Positions 45,973 through 57,828 are shown, numbered from the stretch's first letter. The stretch is 64,000 nucleotides of DNA from an uncultured Flavobacteriaceae bacterium (GCA_947500385.1 CANMSA010000007.1:1-64000); one strand, 5' to 3'. Notes: a model not told the origin generated them from the sequence alone. Numbers and translations: made by a program.

Positions 45973-45991
45973 AATCGTTCAATATCAGAAA

Positions 45992-48721
45992 ATGCGTTCA
46001 CTTTTCACGATACTACTAATCATTTTAGGGTTGCCCAATATATTGGGGCAGCAGCGGTATTCGGTGAAAGGAAATGTACTTGACCAACATTCAAAGGAGC
46101 CTTTGTCCGGGGTCTCGATTACAATCGAAAGCACCGGTGCCTTCACAAAAACGGATGCATCCGGTGATTTTAAGATGAGTGACATGGAAAAAGGGCCGCA
46201 TATCGTTTCGCTCATAAAGAACGACTACATTACACAACGAATTCCCATTGAAATTGGGGAGGAAGAAGTTCATTTAGGGTATATTTTCTTAGAGAAAGAT
46301 ATCGTTACCGAACAAACGGACAATCTTATTTCCCTGACCGAGGCGGAACTTTTTGATGATGCCATCAATACCAATACTACCGGTCTCTTGCAAGCTACCC
46401 GCGATGTTTTTTTGAATACCGCCGCCTTTGATTTTGGTCAGGCCTTTTTTCGGGTCCGTGGATATGATTCCCAGCATGCCGTTGTTCTGATCAATGGGAT
46501 TCCCATGAACCAACTGGTAGATGGGCGCCCGCAGTGGAACCACTGGGGTGGGTTGAACGATGTAACACGCAACCAGCAGTTTTCAAGTGCACTGGGCACT
46601 TCAATTTATAGTTTTGGAGGAATTTTGGGTACTACCAATATAGATACACGGCCCTCAAAACTTCGAGCGGGCGCAAGGTTTTCATCTTCTGCATCCAATC
46701 GTACCTATGCAGGTAGGTTAATGGCCACCTATACTTCCAAACAGAACGATTCCGGGATTTCCTATAGCTTTTCAGGATCTCGCAGGTGGGCGAACCAAGG
46801 CTATATCGAAGGTACTTTGTATGATGCTTTTTCCTTCTTTATGGGGTTGGAATACAAGGTTAATACAAAGAATAGTCTTAACCTGACCGGCATCTTTGCT
46901 TCCAATAGAAGGGGAAGGTCCTCGGCGATTACACAAGAGGTGTACGAACTTGCAGGAAATCGGTACAATCCTTATTGGGGAGAACAAGAGGGCCAAATAC
47001 GCAATGCCAGAGAACGAACAATTGCCGAACCTATTCTATTGCTACATCATTTTTTCGAAGCGGAGCGATTTAGCCTCACTACCGCTGCCTCCTATCAGTT
47101 TGGAACCAGTACAAGAAGTCGGTTAGGTTACTACAATGCACCGAATCCAGATCCTACCTACTACCGATATCTACCCAGTTTTTATATCAATAGTCCCATT
47201 GGCGCGAATTTTGAAAGCGCCCGACAGACCGAGCAGGGTTTTTTGACCGACCCACAACTAAACTGGGAACGATTGTATCAAGCAAACGAACAGGGCCCCG
47301 CAAGTTATCTTTTGTACGACGATCGGGTCGATAACAAACAGTTGACCCTGAACACAGTAGGGAATTGGATGATCGGTACGCGTTTCCAAGCGACTGCCGG
47401 ACTAACCTACAAACAACTGGTTTCGGATAACTATGCACAGATAAACGACCTTTTGGGCGCTTCTTTTCATACGGATAGCGACCCGTTTTCAAATACGGCC
47501 AATGATTTGAAAAATACGGCTCCAAAAATGCAGAACGATGTTTTTAACTACCACTACCAAATGAATGTAGCAAACTATGAGGGGTTTGCACAGTTGGAAT
47601 ATCGTAGAAACAAATGGAGCGCCTTTCTAAGCGGCATGGGGTCTTCAAAAGAATACCAACGGGAAGGGTTTTTTCAAAATGAACGGTTCGCAGCGAACTC
47701 CTTGGGAAAAAGTGAGATCATCAAATTTACAAACCTTGGCATAAAGGGAGGGTTGGAGTACAAACTTACCGGAAGGCATTGGGTGTCGGGGAACGCGGCC
47801 CAGATCAATAGGGCCCCACTTGTTCAAAATAGTTTTGTAAATCCGCGGGAAGCAAACCTAATAGTTCCAAATTTACAAGAAGAGCGTATTTCAAGTGTTG
47901 ATCTTAATTACTATATACGGCTTCCTAAAGTTATAGGGCGCCTGAGCGCTTTCCATACCCGTTTTCAGAATAGTACCGATGTAAATTTCTTTTTTGTGGA
48001 TGCAGGTGTGGGGTCCGATTTTGTGCAGGAGGCACTTACGAATTTGGATAAGTTGCACATGGGAATCGAGATGGGTTTGGAATACAAACTGTCCTCCGCC
48101 GTAAAGTTAACGGCGGTAGCGGCGGTAGGTGAATATGTCTATGCAAGCAATCCCGAAGTTGCCATAAACTTTGATACCTCGGGAGACCCAGAAGACGTGA
48201 TCGATACCAAAGGGAAGGTAAACTTGGGAACAACGCAACTAAAAGGGTACAAGCTAGGGCAAGGACCGCAACAGGCTTTTGCCGTTGGCGTCGAATATCG
48301 GGACCCGCGCTACTGGTGGATCAAAGCGACCACCAACTATCTTGGGAACAACTATGCCAATGTTTCCGCAATTACGCGAACACAGAGCTTTTATTTAAAC
48401 CCGGATACCGGGCAGCCCTTTCCGGAAGCTACCCCAGAAAATGTACAGGCCCTTCTAAAACAGACGCCGCTAGACAAGATGTACCTTTTGAACTTGGTCG
48501 GAGGCAAATCATGGCTTAAAAAAGGAAAATACATCAGTGTGTTTGCAAGTATCAATAATGTGTTTGACACCGTGTTCCGAACCGGAGGGTATGAACAAAG
48601 TAGAAATGGCAATTTTGGACAACTGCGGCAAGATACCTTAAGCGGAATGCCCTCGTTTGCACCAAAATATTGGTACGGTTTCGGGCGAACCTTCTTTTTG
48701 AATGTCGCCTATAGTTTTTAA
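45992..48721 (+). CDS. TonB-dependent receptor adjacent to nuclease genes
   Basis: This outer-membrane importer of 909 aa has a signal peptide (MRSLFTILLIILGLPNILGQ), a regulatory-like beta domain (YSVKGNVLDQHSKEPLSGVS to about residue 95), a plug (FRVRGYDSQHAVVLINGIPMN, then SSALGTSIYSFGGILGTTNI) and a barrel ending FGRTFFLNVAYSF. No SusD homologue is present; instead a DUF5689/lamin-tail lipoprotein follows 162 bp downstream on the same strand. With an exported nuclease on either side, import of nucleic-acid breakdown products is a reasonable inference, not shown by the sequence itself. Confidence 0.9.
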   Translation: MRSLFTILLIILGLPNILGQQRYSVKGNVLDQHSKEPLSGVSITIESTGAFTKTDASGDFKMSDMEKGPHIVSLIKNDYITQRIPIEIGEEEVHLGYIFLEKDIVTEQTDNLISLTEAELFDDAINTNTTGLLQATRDVFLNTAAFDFGQAFFRVRGYDSQHAVVLINGIPMNQLVDGRPQWNHWGGLNDVTRNQQFSSALGTSIYSFGGILGTTNIDTRPSKLRAGARFSSSASNRTYAGRLMATYTSKQNDSGISYSFSGSRRWANQGYIEGTLYDAFSFFMGLEYKVNTKNSLNLTGIFASNRRGRSSAITQEVYELAGNRYNPYWGEQEGQIRNARERTIAEPILLLHHFFEAERFSLTTAASYQFGTSTRSRLGYYNAPNPDPTYYRYLPSFYINSPIGANFESARQTEQGFLTDPQLNWERLYQANEQGPASYLLYDDRVDNKQLTLNTVGNWMIGTRFQATAGLTYKQLVSDNYAQINDLLGASFHTDSDPFSNTANDLKNTAPKMQNDVFNYHYQMNVANYEGFAQLEYRRNKWSAFLSGMGSSKEYQREGFFQNERFAANSLGKSEIIKFTNLGIKGGLEYKLTGRHWVSGNAAQINRAPLVQNSFVNPREANLIVPNLQEERISSVDLNYYIRLPKVIGRLSAFHTRFQNSTDVNFFFVDAGVGSDFVQEALTNLDKLHMGIEMGLEYKLSSAVKLTAVAAVGEYVYASNPEVAINFDTSGDPEDVIDTKGKVNLGTTQLKGYKLGQGPQQAFAVGVEYRDPRYWWIKATTNYLGNNYANVSAITRTQSFYLNPDTGQPFPEATPENVQALLKQTPLDKMYLLNLVGGKSWLKKGKYISVFASINNVFDTVFRTGGYEQSRNGNFGQLRQDTLSGMPSFAPKYWYGFGRTFFLNVAYSF

Positions 48722-48883
48722 ATCGATAATAGCGATTTAGTGATGAAGGCCATCGGAGATGTTGATTTGACGTTTGCCAGACAAATGTACTGTTAAACCA
48801 AGGGCCAAAAAATTGCAGGTTTCTATTGAACGCCTTTTGGGCTGGTGCTAAGGTGGTTAACATAAAGTTGAAACACCCTAAAA

Positions 48884-50233
48884 ATGAGAAGAATTACATA
48901 TATACTCCTGGGAATACTAGTAATGGGCTGTGTGAAAGATCGCGATTTCGAGACGGCCACATTCAAGTGCTCCGATATTACGGTGAACGCAAGCTACCAA
49001 CAGCTAAGATCCTTGTACAAAGGGGAAACTATCCAAATTCAAGAAGATTGGACAATTGAAGGGTACGTAATCTCTTCCGATCAAACAGGGAACTTCTTCG
49101 GTGCGCTTTATTTTCAGGACAAGCCCTCGGAACCGACCGAAGGCTTCCAGATGGCCTTAGACCTTCGAGACATTCATCTGTTTTATCCGGTGGGGAGTAA
49201 AATAGCCATACGGTTAAAGGGCCTATATCTGGGAAAAACAAACGATGTTTTTAAAATAGGAGGTGTTTTTACCTCCTTCGGAAATACCACGGTGGGGAGG
49301 TTGCCCGCTACAGTGGTACCGAAGCATATTGCAATCCTGTGTGATGGAAAAACCATCATAACACCACAATTGGTCACACTCACCGAACTAACACCTAGTT
49401 TAACCAACACGTTAGTGCAAATACCCGCTGTTGAGATTGCCTTGGATGAAATAGGAGCGTCATTCGCGATTCCTGAAGAAGAAACAAAAAGGAGCTTAGT
49501 CGATTGCCTAGATAACGAACTCACGTTATTGAATAGTGGTTATTCGGATTTTCAAGAGGAGCCCCTTCCTTCAAAGAACGGTAGTGTTACCGGGATATTA
49601 CTACGAGAGAATACGCGCTATAGTATTGCAATTAGGAGTTTGGATGATATGGATTTTACCCAGGAACGTTGTGCTGAATTCGTAGATGAGTTTTCTTCGG
49701 ATCAGGTCTTTATTTCCGAATTGGCAGATCCCGATAACAATAGCAAAGCGCGCTTTGTAGAACTCTACAACGCAGCTTCAGAATCAATAAGCTTAAAAGG
49801 GTGGGTCCTTCGGCGTTACACAAACGCAAATACCGAAGTAAGTTCTACAGTAGATTTGTCAGAATTTGTAATTGAACCCAAAGCGACGCTGGTCATTTCC
49901 CCAAATAAGGCCGAATTTGAAGCAGTATATGGGTTTGCACCCGATCTTGAAGTAGGAACGAACAGTCCGGCCGATTCAAACGGTGATGATACACTTGAGT
50001 TGGTAGACCCCTTCGACACGGTCGTAGATATTTTTGGGGTGATAGGGGAAGACGGCTCCGGTACGGACCATGAATTTGAAGATGGGCGTGCGTTTCGGAA
50101 AAGCTCCGTCCTAAGAGGGAGTGCCGTCTACACCCCTGCGGAGTGGATTGTTTTCAACGATACGGGAGCGGCAGGCACCATTGATCAACCCCAAAATGCC
50201 CCGAACGATTTTACGCCCGGGACACGGGATTAA
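48884..50233 (+). CDS. Lipoprotein with DUF5689 and lamin-tail domains
   Basis: This is a predicted surface lipoprotein (MRRITYILLGILVMGCVK, lipobox Cys16). The first 240 residues form a DUF5689 domain, an OB-like fold (DWTIEGYVISSDQTGNFFGALYFQD, then GSKIAIRLKGLYLG). Residues 265-400 form a lamin-tail domain (VFISELADPDNNSKARFVELYNA, KGWVLRRYT, TLELVDPFDTVVDIFG). Lamin-tail domains are frequent in bacterial exported nucleases and phosphatases. Its position right after the TonB receptor matches where a SusD-like substrate-binding lipoprotein would be, so a binding role is inferred. It is convergent with the broken NUC1 gene, six bases away. Confidence 0.85.
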   Translation: MRRITYILLGILVMGCVKDRDFETATFKCSDITVNASYQQLRSLYKGETIQIQEDWTIEGYVISSDQTGNFFGALYFQDKPSEPTEGFQMALDLRDIHLFYPVGSKIAIRLKGLYLGKTNDVFKIGGVFTSFGNTTVGRLPATVVPKHIAILCDGKTIITPQLVTLTELTPSLTNTLVQIPAVEIALDEIGASFAIPEEETKRSLVDCLDNELTLLNSGYSDFQEEPLPSKNGSVTGILLRENTRYSIAIRSLDDMDFTQERCAEFVDEFSSDQVFISELADPDNNSKARFVELYNAASESISLKGWVLRRYTNANTEVSSTVDLSEFVIEPKATLVISPNKAEFEAVYGFAPDLEVGTNSPADSNGDDTLELVDPFDTVVDIFGVIGEDGSGTDHEFEDGRAFRKSSVLRGSAVYTPAEWIVFNDTGAAGTIDQPQNAPNDFTPGTRD

Positions 50234-50239
50234 ACAAAT

Positions 50240-51664
50240 TTAACTGGCCCCATTGTCAACACGGGCTTCGATGACCGCTTCTACAGCATTAGGGATGTTT
50301 TCAAATAAATCATAACCAGTGAGATTTTCGATGGCATTGACCGATGTGGTAAAGGAACGCCAATCGGTACTAATATTTTGATCATTGGGAACATTAATGG
50401 CAATAACCCTTGTAGACGTGGTTACCCTGGAAATATCGTTCGATCCGTTTGGAAGTATCAATGCGACTTTCCAAAAAGAATCTGGCACGGTAATATTGCC
50501 ATTATCGATCGTGCTTGCAAAGCCGTTTCTTCCGGTACCACCACTCCCGGCAACTCCGGTTACGATATGTATTTCAAAACCTTGATCGGTAAGCTAGCGA
50601 AGGTAATTTTCAAAACTGGCCCAGGAACGTTGGTTATTATCGGGCGATTGTGGTGCAATATTGGTCATAAAATAGGTATTGGCGTTGTCTTCACTGCTAC
50701 CGTTCCTATCAGCGGAAGGGCACAAATGACCGCGATCAAAACCAGAGTTGGTATAGTCGCTACTAGTGGCTCTAAAAAATGAACTGGGCAAGGAAGTATC
50801 TTGTCTAAAACAATTGCAACGAGCGGTGTTTCCGGTCCATGCACTACTCAAATGCCAACTGGCCCAATTTGCGGTACCACGATTATTGTTGTAAGAAACG
50901 GTATAGTCATCTTTTGCCAAAAAATAGTTGGTAGCACTAGACCCGGCATTCGAAGGATTCCCAAAGGTGAGATTACTATCGCGGGCGGGGTTGGAGCCGC
51001 CGCCCGAGGTAGCGGTTGTAAATTCAACATTGTCGATATTCAATCGGTTACCACCACCACCGGTTTTATAGATTCCATACCGAGCTGCCCTGGTATCATT
51101 GATAGTGAAGGTTACCGTATTTAGCGCCGTAGAGGAGGTATTTACGGTGTTCCCGGCAAAAAGCCAAGAACCGCCATTGTCATAGGAGACGATCAATCGC
51201 CACTGTGAGCTGCCATCGCTCCCATATTTGGCATGGCGCACGCGAATAAGTTCAACGCCATTATCCATATTGAAGTTCATAATGGCGTAACCCGTATTGC
51301 GGATACGGGCCGAACGCGCACCAAATTTCCGGTCGTTGGAAAGTGACCCGATAAGGGCATCGTTCAGGAACCAACTTCCCGAAGAACTAAGGGTCACGTT
51401 CGCTCCGGCGTAACTGCCTTTGGTGGCAGATTCAAAACCTTCGGTAAAACCAGACGATCGTTCTGTGCCAAAAGTGTGTTTATGGGGCCCTTGATTGTCC
51501 TGAAAAAAGGTAGGAATGTCAAGTTCCCCCTGAATGGTCAAATAATTGTCTTGGGGTAATTCGCTTATTGCTTCGAAGGGAGTTTCATTTTCCGTTGAAC
51601 AACCAACCAAAAGAAATAAAAGCATACTGAATACTACAATAGGTTTTAAGATTACTAATTTCAT
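50240..51664 (-). pseudogene. DNA/RNA non-specific endonuclease lipoprotein, interrupted by an in-frame TAG
   Basis: The gene encodes a lipoprotein (MKLVILKPIVVFSMLLFLLVGC) with a beta-sandwich N-terminal region (about 65-215) and a NUC1/NucA-type nuclease domain with the catalytic DRGH (FDRGHLCPSADR), MTNIAPQ and Glu in WASFENYLR. Directly after YLR the frame has TAG at 50594-50596. The same frame then continues for over 110 codons (LTDQGFEIHIVTGVAG, PDSFWKVALILPNG) to a normal stop at 50240. A single C-to-T change (CAG to TAG) would explain it. The truncated 356-aa product keeps the active-site residues but lacks core strands. A sequencing error or readthrough are alternatives. It has a good promoter. 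Confidence 0.85.
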
Positions 51665-51698
51665 AAGGTGTATAATTTAGGGTGTGAATAATTAGTGA

Positions 51699-51706
51699 CA
51701 AATGTA
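51699..51706 (-). promoter_or_regulatory. -7 element (TACATTTG) of the NUC1 nuclease gene
   Basis: Perfect TAnnTTTG match on the minus strand, 34 bases before the ATG. Confidence 0.55.
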
Positions 51707-51793
51707 ACTGTAGTCTTTTTCTTTCATATCATCATTTGGTTATTAAAAGACTAAACTTTATTACAATCGTAGCGGTTTTAGATTTTTGAACAT

Positions 51794-51824
51794 AAAAAAA
51801 TCCCTTCTTGCGATTAGAAAGGGA
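51794..51824 (-). terminator. Second of two tandem terminators downstream of katG
   Basis: The minus-strand stem TCCCTT/AAGGGA (51801-51824) is followed by seven T. Confidence 0.75.
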
Positions 51825-51844
51825 CCTATTGAATGGATATCGGA

Positions 51845-51878
51845 AATGAAAAAGGCGACTCGGAAACGAGTCGCCTTT
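51845..51878 (-). terminator. First terminator downstream of katG
   Basis: A 12-bp stem AAAGGCGACTCG/CGAGTCGCCTTT with a four-base loop is followed on the minus strand by a T run. Confidence 0.9.
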
Positions 51879-51901
51879 AAAGCGTATTTGTATAATATAG
51901 A

Positions 51902-54193
<2,292 letters not shown>

Positions 54194-54318
54194 TTATTCC
54201 AATATTGAAAATATCTATGGCGCTGGTTCTGAATGAAAACTTGTTCGAACTAATTTTAATAACGGACTTTAAACCGGGGTTTTGTGAAGTAAAATATGAG
54301 AGGTCTTACAAGTTTTAT

Positions 54319-54326
54319 TAACTTTG
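54319..54326 (+). promoter_or_regulatory. -7 element (TAACTTTG) of the ankyrin-led operon
   Basis: Perfect TAnnTTTG match in the 287-bp region shared with katG, 70 bases before the ankyrin ATG. The remainder of the region shows no ORF. Confidence 0.5.
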
Positions 54327-54396
54327 AGTATACCGTTCCACCACCCACCAATTTGAATCATCTTTGAGCAATACTGCTCTTTATTGTATGTAGCTT

Positions 54397-54873
54397 ATGG
54401 AAAATACAGAAGCTTTTTTTGAAGAAGTACGAAAGGGAGCAATAGCGCCCGTTCAAAAAATACTGGACGAACAGCCAGCGTTCATAAATGCGATAGACCA
54501 GCGGGGGAGTACGCCTTTGATATTGGCGACCTACTACAATCATGTAGATCTTGCCATGATATTGATAGAACGGGGAGCGAATATCGATGCCAAAGACGGT
54601 TCTGGGAATACGGCGTTGATGGGGGTATGCTTTAAAGGCTTTGACGAAGCAGCGAAACGTCTTATTGAAAAAGGAGCTAGTGTGAACGAACGCAATGCCA
54701 TGGGGGCCACTTGTCTTATCTATGCAGCCACTTTTAATCGCTTGGAGATTGCAAAATTGTTGATTGCCAATGGGGCCGATGCAACGGTAAAAGATGGTAG
54801 GGGCAACACGGCTATGGATCACGCGAAAATGCAAGGTGCTCCGGCCTTAATAGACCTTTTGGAGACTGTTTAG
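54397..54873 (+). CDS. Ankyrin repeat protein
   Basis: The protein consists of about four ankyrin repeats (DQRGSTPLILATYYNHVDLAMILIERGANIDA, DGSGNTALMGVCFKGFDEAAKRLIEKGASV, NAMGATCLIYAATFNRLEIAKLLIANGADATV, DGRGNTAMDHAK) and has no signal peptide, so it is a cytosolic protein-binding scaffold. Ankyrin proteins next to catalase genes are known from other bacteria, where one (AnkB of Pseudomonas) supports catalase activity. The divergent position opposite katG suggests a similar link. It leads an operon with the flavin reductase and omega-amidase genes. Confidence 0.88.
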   Translation: MENTEAFFEEVRKGAIAPVQKILDEQPAFINAIDQRGSTPLILATYYNHVDLAMILIERGANIDAKDGSGNTALMGVCFKGFDEAAKRLIEKGASVNERNAMGATCLIYAATFNRLEIAKLLIANGADATVKDGRGNTAMDHAKMQGAPALIDLLETV

Positions 54874-54885
54874 TACTACTATAAT

Positions 54886-55428
54886 ATGAAGAAGCCTAGT
54901 ATTCTGGCCCTTTCGGGAAGTATTCGATCCAAGTCGACCAACAATGGAATATTGCGGTATATAAAACAACATTTTAATCACCATTTTGATATCGAGCTGT
55001 ATGAGGGAATTGCCGCTTTGCCGCATTTTAATCCGGATATGGATACGGATATCCCGCCTAAGGAGGTGCAGCTTTTAAGAAAAAAGATTGCCGCTGCGGA
55101 TGGGGTGCTGATCTGTACGCCCGAATATGTATTTAGTATTCCCGGAAGTTTGAAGAATGCATTGGAGTGGAACGTTTCAAATACCCTTTTTCTAGATAAA
55201 CCAGTTGCATTGGTAATTGCTGCCGCTTCTGGCGAAAAAGCGTTGGAGTCGTTGCAGTTGATTATGAAAACCCTGGGAGCGCAGATTCAAAAAGACGCTG
55301 CTTTACTGATTCAAAGTCCAAAGGGAAAACTAAAGGGGACGGAAATTACAGATGCTAAAACCTGTATGAATATACAACGACTAATGGAAGCCCTAGGCGA
55401 TTCTTTGGTAGCGACTAACAACGAATAA
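54886..55428 (+). CDS. NADPH-dependent FMN reductase family protein
   Basis: This flavodoxin-like oxidoreductase carries the FMN phosphate loop at the start (ILALSGSIRSKSTN) and the family motif CTPEYVFSIPGSLKNALEW (usually PEYNxSxPGxLKNAIDW). The length of 180 aa is normal. It probably reduces FMN, quinones or similar acceptors with NAD(P)H in the cytosol. It is 12 bases after the ankyrin gene and 11 before the omega-amidase gene, so it is the middle gene of this operon opposite katG, which suits a role in redox stress. Confidence 0.88.
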   Translation: MKKPSILALSGSIRSKSTNNGILRYIKQHFNHHFDIELYEGIAALPHFNPDMDTDIPPKEVQLLRKKIAAADGVLICTPEYVFSIPGSLKNALEWNVSNTLFLDKPVALVIAAASGEKALESLQLIMKTLGAQIQKDAALLIQSPKGKLKGTEITDAKTCMNIQRLMEALGDSLVATNNE

Positions 55429-55439
55429 TAATAAAGACC

Positions 55440-56216
55440 ATGAGCGAACAATTAAAAGTAGCGCTTATTCAAAGAGCATTGGCATGGGAAAATCCGGCCC
55501 AAAATAGAGATGCTATTGAAAAAACCGTACATGGTATCACCAAGGAGGTCGATCTGCTAGTTTTGCCGGAAATGTTTACAACTGGCTTTACCATGCAACC
55601 CGAAAACGTAGCGCATTCCGAGGGTGTTGAGACCTTGTCCTGGATGAGAGAAGTGGCAGCCAACAAAAAAACGGCGGTCATGGGTAGTATCCCCTTTTTC
55701 GAAAATGAAAACTATACGAATCGGTTGTTCTTCGTTACGCCCGATGGTAATCATCGGCACTATGATAAGCGCCATACTTTTACGCTTGCCGGGGAAGATA
55801 AGGTATATACAAAGGGAACCCAGCGATTGATTTTTACTTATAAGGGTTTTCACTTATGTCCTATGATTTGCTACGACCTTCGCTTTCCCGTTTGGGCGCG
55901 TAATACAGAGGCATATGATGTATTGATCTATGTTGCCAACTGGCCTAAACCCCGAATCACGGCATGGGATACCCTTTTAAAGGCACGAGCCATTGAAAAT
56001 ATGGCTTATTGCATTGGTGTAAATAGAATTGGAACCGATGAAAACGGACATGAGTACTCAGGGCATTCGGCCGTTTACGACGCTCTTGGGGTGCAACGTG
56101 CCTTTTCTGAAAAGGAAGAAGTGGTTTTTGCAGTATTGGAAAAAGAACACCTCACCACCACTAGGAATACGCTTAAATTTCTTGACGACCAAGACGAGTT
56201 TACTCTAAAAGTGTAA
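55440..56216 (+). CDS. Omega-amidase (YafV-type nitrilase family)
   Basis: This is a nitrilase-superfamily amidohydrolase. The catalytic triad is Glu44 (LPEMFTTGF), Lys110 (YDKRHTFTLAGED) and Cys144 (MICYDLRFPVW). The wording of these motifs matches omega-amidases, which hydrolyse 2-oxoglutaramate and 2-oxosuccinamate and repair by-products of glutamine transamination. The length of 258 aa is typical. It is the third gene of the ankyrin operon. Its end overlaps the convergent lipoprotein gene by 17 bases. Confidence 0.9.
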   Translation: MSEQLKVALIQRALAWENPAQNRDAIEKTVHGITKEVDLLVLPEMFTTGFTMQPENVAHSEGVETLSWMREVAANKKTAVMGSIPFFENENYTNRLFFVTPDGNHRHYDKRHTFTLAGEDKVYTKGTQRLIFTYKGFHLCPMICYDLRFPVWARNTEAYDVLIYVANWPKPRITAWDTLLKARAIENMAYCIGVNRIGTDENGHEYSGHSAVYDALGVQRAFSEKEEVVFAVLEKEHLTTTRNTLKFLDDQDEFTLKV

Positions 56217-57828
56217 AAGTCTCGATCTTTTCCCAGTTGGCGCGAACTTCGATTGGCCCCGGGTAATAACTTACCCGTTCGGGCTGTACTTTCTTAAGCC
56301 AGTTTCCGGTGTCCCATTTCCCATTTTCGTTGGTGTCAAAAATTACGCGCACCAAATAATTGGCCGGGTCAATATAACTGAACTCAAAGGTTTGGGGTTG
56401 AGTGGCGTAGATTTCTTGTTTCACCTCCCCTTTTTCATCGGTTAGTTGCACTAATAACGGATATTCGGCAGCTCCGACAAGGTTCAGTTGTAAGTTTCCA
56501 TATTCTGCAAGGCTTTTGGTCGACAGGGCATAGGTGGTACTGTCATTGGTAGCGGCAAAAAAATCGATCATCGCCCCTGGCAATAAATCAATTTGGTAAG
56601 ATTGATTGGGTTCTACCTCAAAATCAAAATCCATTTTGTTTTCCAAACTATCCAGATTCACCTTAAAATCGATCGCGACAGAATCCCGGTTCATGATACT
56701 TATTTTAGTGGAATCTATAGAAGTCAGCGGTATATTGGCCGCAATATGAAACGACTTGTTAAAGTCATAAGAACCTCGGAAATTGGGATTTAACAGGAGT
56801 GAATCAATACCCACTTTTCGGGTTTTTACATTGAAGGTATCAATTAATTGCTGCTTTTCATTGGTCACCGTAAAAAGGATGGAATCTGTCTCGAAAGGGG
56901 TCAGCCAAAAGTTCAAGGTGTCTTTGTCACGCTCTTTAAGAACCGTACTTCGTATGGTATCGGGGAGGATGGTTATGGGCGCTATTTTGATCGCTTTGGC
57001 ATCCCCGTAATAGCCAAAGATGATTTTGTTCTTCGCGGCATAAGTTGGCACTGCGGCTGCATAATTGGGTACTTCTTTGAACATCGTGAGCAAATAGGTG
57101 CTATCGGTAGGGATTGCGATGGTATCTGCTTCAAAGCCTATTTTATCGGTATTTTGGTCGAAAACGTTGTTTTTGGCCTCATCTTTTATCGCGAAAAGGG
57201 CATACTTCCCTTCCTTGATATTGCTGATCTTGAAAATTATGGCGCTATCCAACGTATTCGTAATATAGTTAGGGGGGCGTTGGTAGATAGTAGAGTCGGT
57301 ATAGGTACTATCGATTTCATAAAGCATAACGCTTACGAAAGCATCTGCTTTTTGGTTGAGGGCGTCTTTTACAACCCCGTTCAAAGTAAGGGAATCTATA
57401 AATGTTCCGGTCGAGAACACATAGTTTAGATAGGGATACGGGTTGCCTTCGTTATTATCAACAATACTCTGACCAAAATTCAAGGTATAGGTCGTATTTT
57501 CCTTTAGGGTATCCTTAATTGTAATTTCTACTACTTTGCTGGTGCCTCCCTGAGGGCTAACTTCTGGCACATACTTTAAGGGCGGTGATACGATTAATTG
57601 CTCTTGTAGCTTTTCCAGCTTCACATATTCGTCAAAATAGAGTTTGATCGTTTTGGCCTTAAAGTTGGTAGACATGTTATCGGGTTCCGACTTCAAGAGT
57701 ACCGGGGGCGTTATATCTTTAGGCCCTCCTGTTGGGCTGCCCCTTTTGGCGCATTGTAGCAAGGCAGAAGCGATTAAAAATAAAAATACTGCCGCTAAAA
57801 GGCGTCTAATAATGACTGAACCGTTCAT
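56200..57828 (-). CDS. Lipoprotein with N-terminal bacterial Ig-like (Big_5) domain
   Basis: This is a Bacteroidetes-type lipoprotein (lipobox ALLQC). The sequence right after the anchor, AKRGSPTGGPKDITPPVLLKSEPDN, is the standard opening of this family, followed by a SbsA/Big_5 Ig-like domain (residues 45-140: KAKTIKLYFDEYVKLE, ENTTYTLNFGQSIVDNNEGN). The remaining 400 residues are beta-rich, with a carboxypeptidase-regulatory-like start (LNGVVKDALNQKADAFVSVML). It is likely an envelope surface protein of unknown role. It lies upstream of nothing on its strand in this block; comF precedes it by 77 bp and may be co-transcribed. Confidence 0.85.
   Translation of the reverse strand: MNGSVIIRRLLAAVFLFLIASALLQCAKRGSPTGGPKDITPPVLLKSEPDNMSTNFKAKTIKLYFDEYVKLEKLQEQLIVSPPLKYVPEVSPQGGTSKVVEITIKDTLKENTTYTLNFGQSIVDNNEGNPYPYLNYVFSTGTFIDSLTLNGVVKDALNQKADAFVSVMLYEIDSTYTDSTIYQRPPNYITNTLDSAIIFKISNIKEGKYALFAIKDEAKNNVFDQNTDKIGFEADTIAIPTDSTYLLTMFKEVPNYAAAVPTYAAKNKIIFGYYGDAKAIKIAPITILPDTIRSTVLKERDKDTLNFWLTPFETDSILFTVTNEKQQLIDTFNVKTRKVGIDSLLLNPNFRGSYDFNKSFHIAANIPLTSIDSTKISIMNRDSVAIDFKVNLDSLENKMDFDFEVEPNQSYQIDLLPGAMIDFFAATNDSTTYALSTKSLAEYGNLQLNLVGAAEYPLLVQLTDEKGEVKQEIYATQPQTFEFSYIDPANYLVRVIFDTNENGKWDTGNWLKKVQPERVSYYPGPIEVRANWEKIETFTLLE

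Noticed and set aside
56848-57429. 193-aa ORF antisense to the Ig-like lipoprotein
   Set aside because: Composition (many Gly, Ile, Phe and Cys) is typical of an antisense shadow; no recognisable domain.
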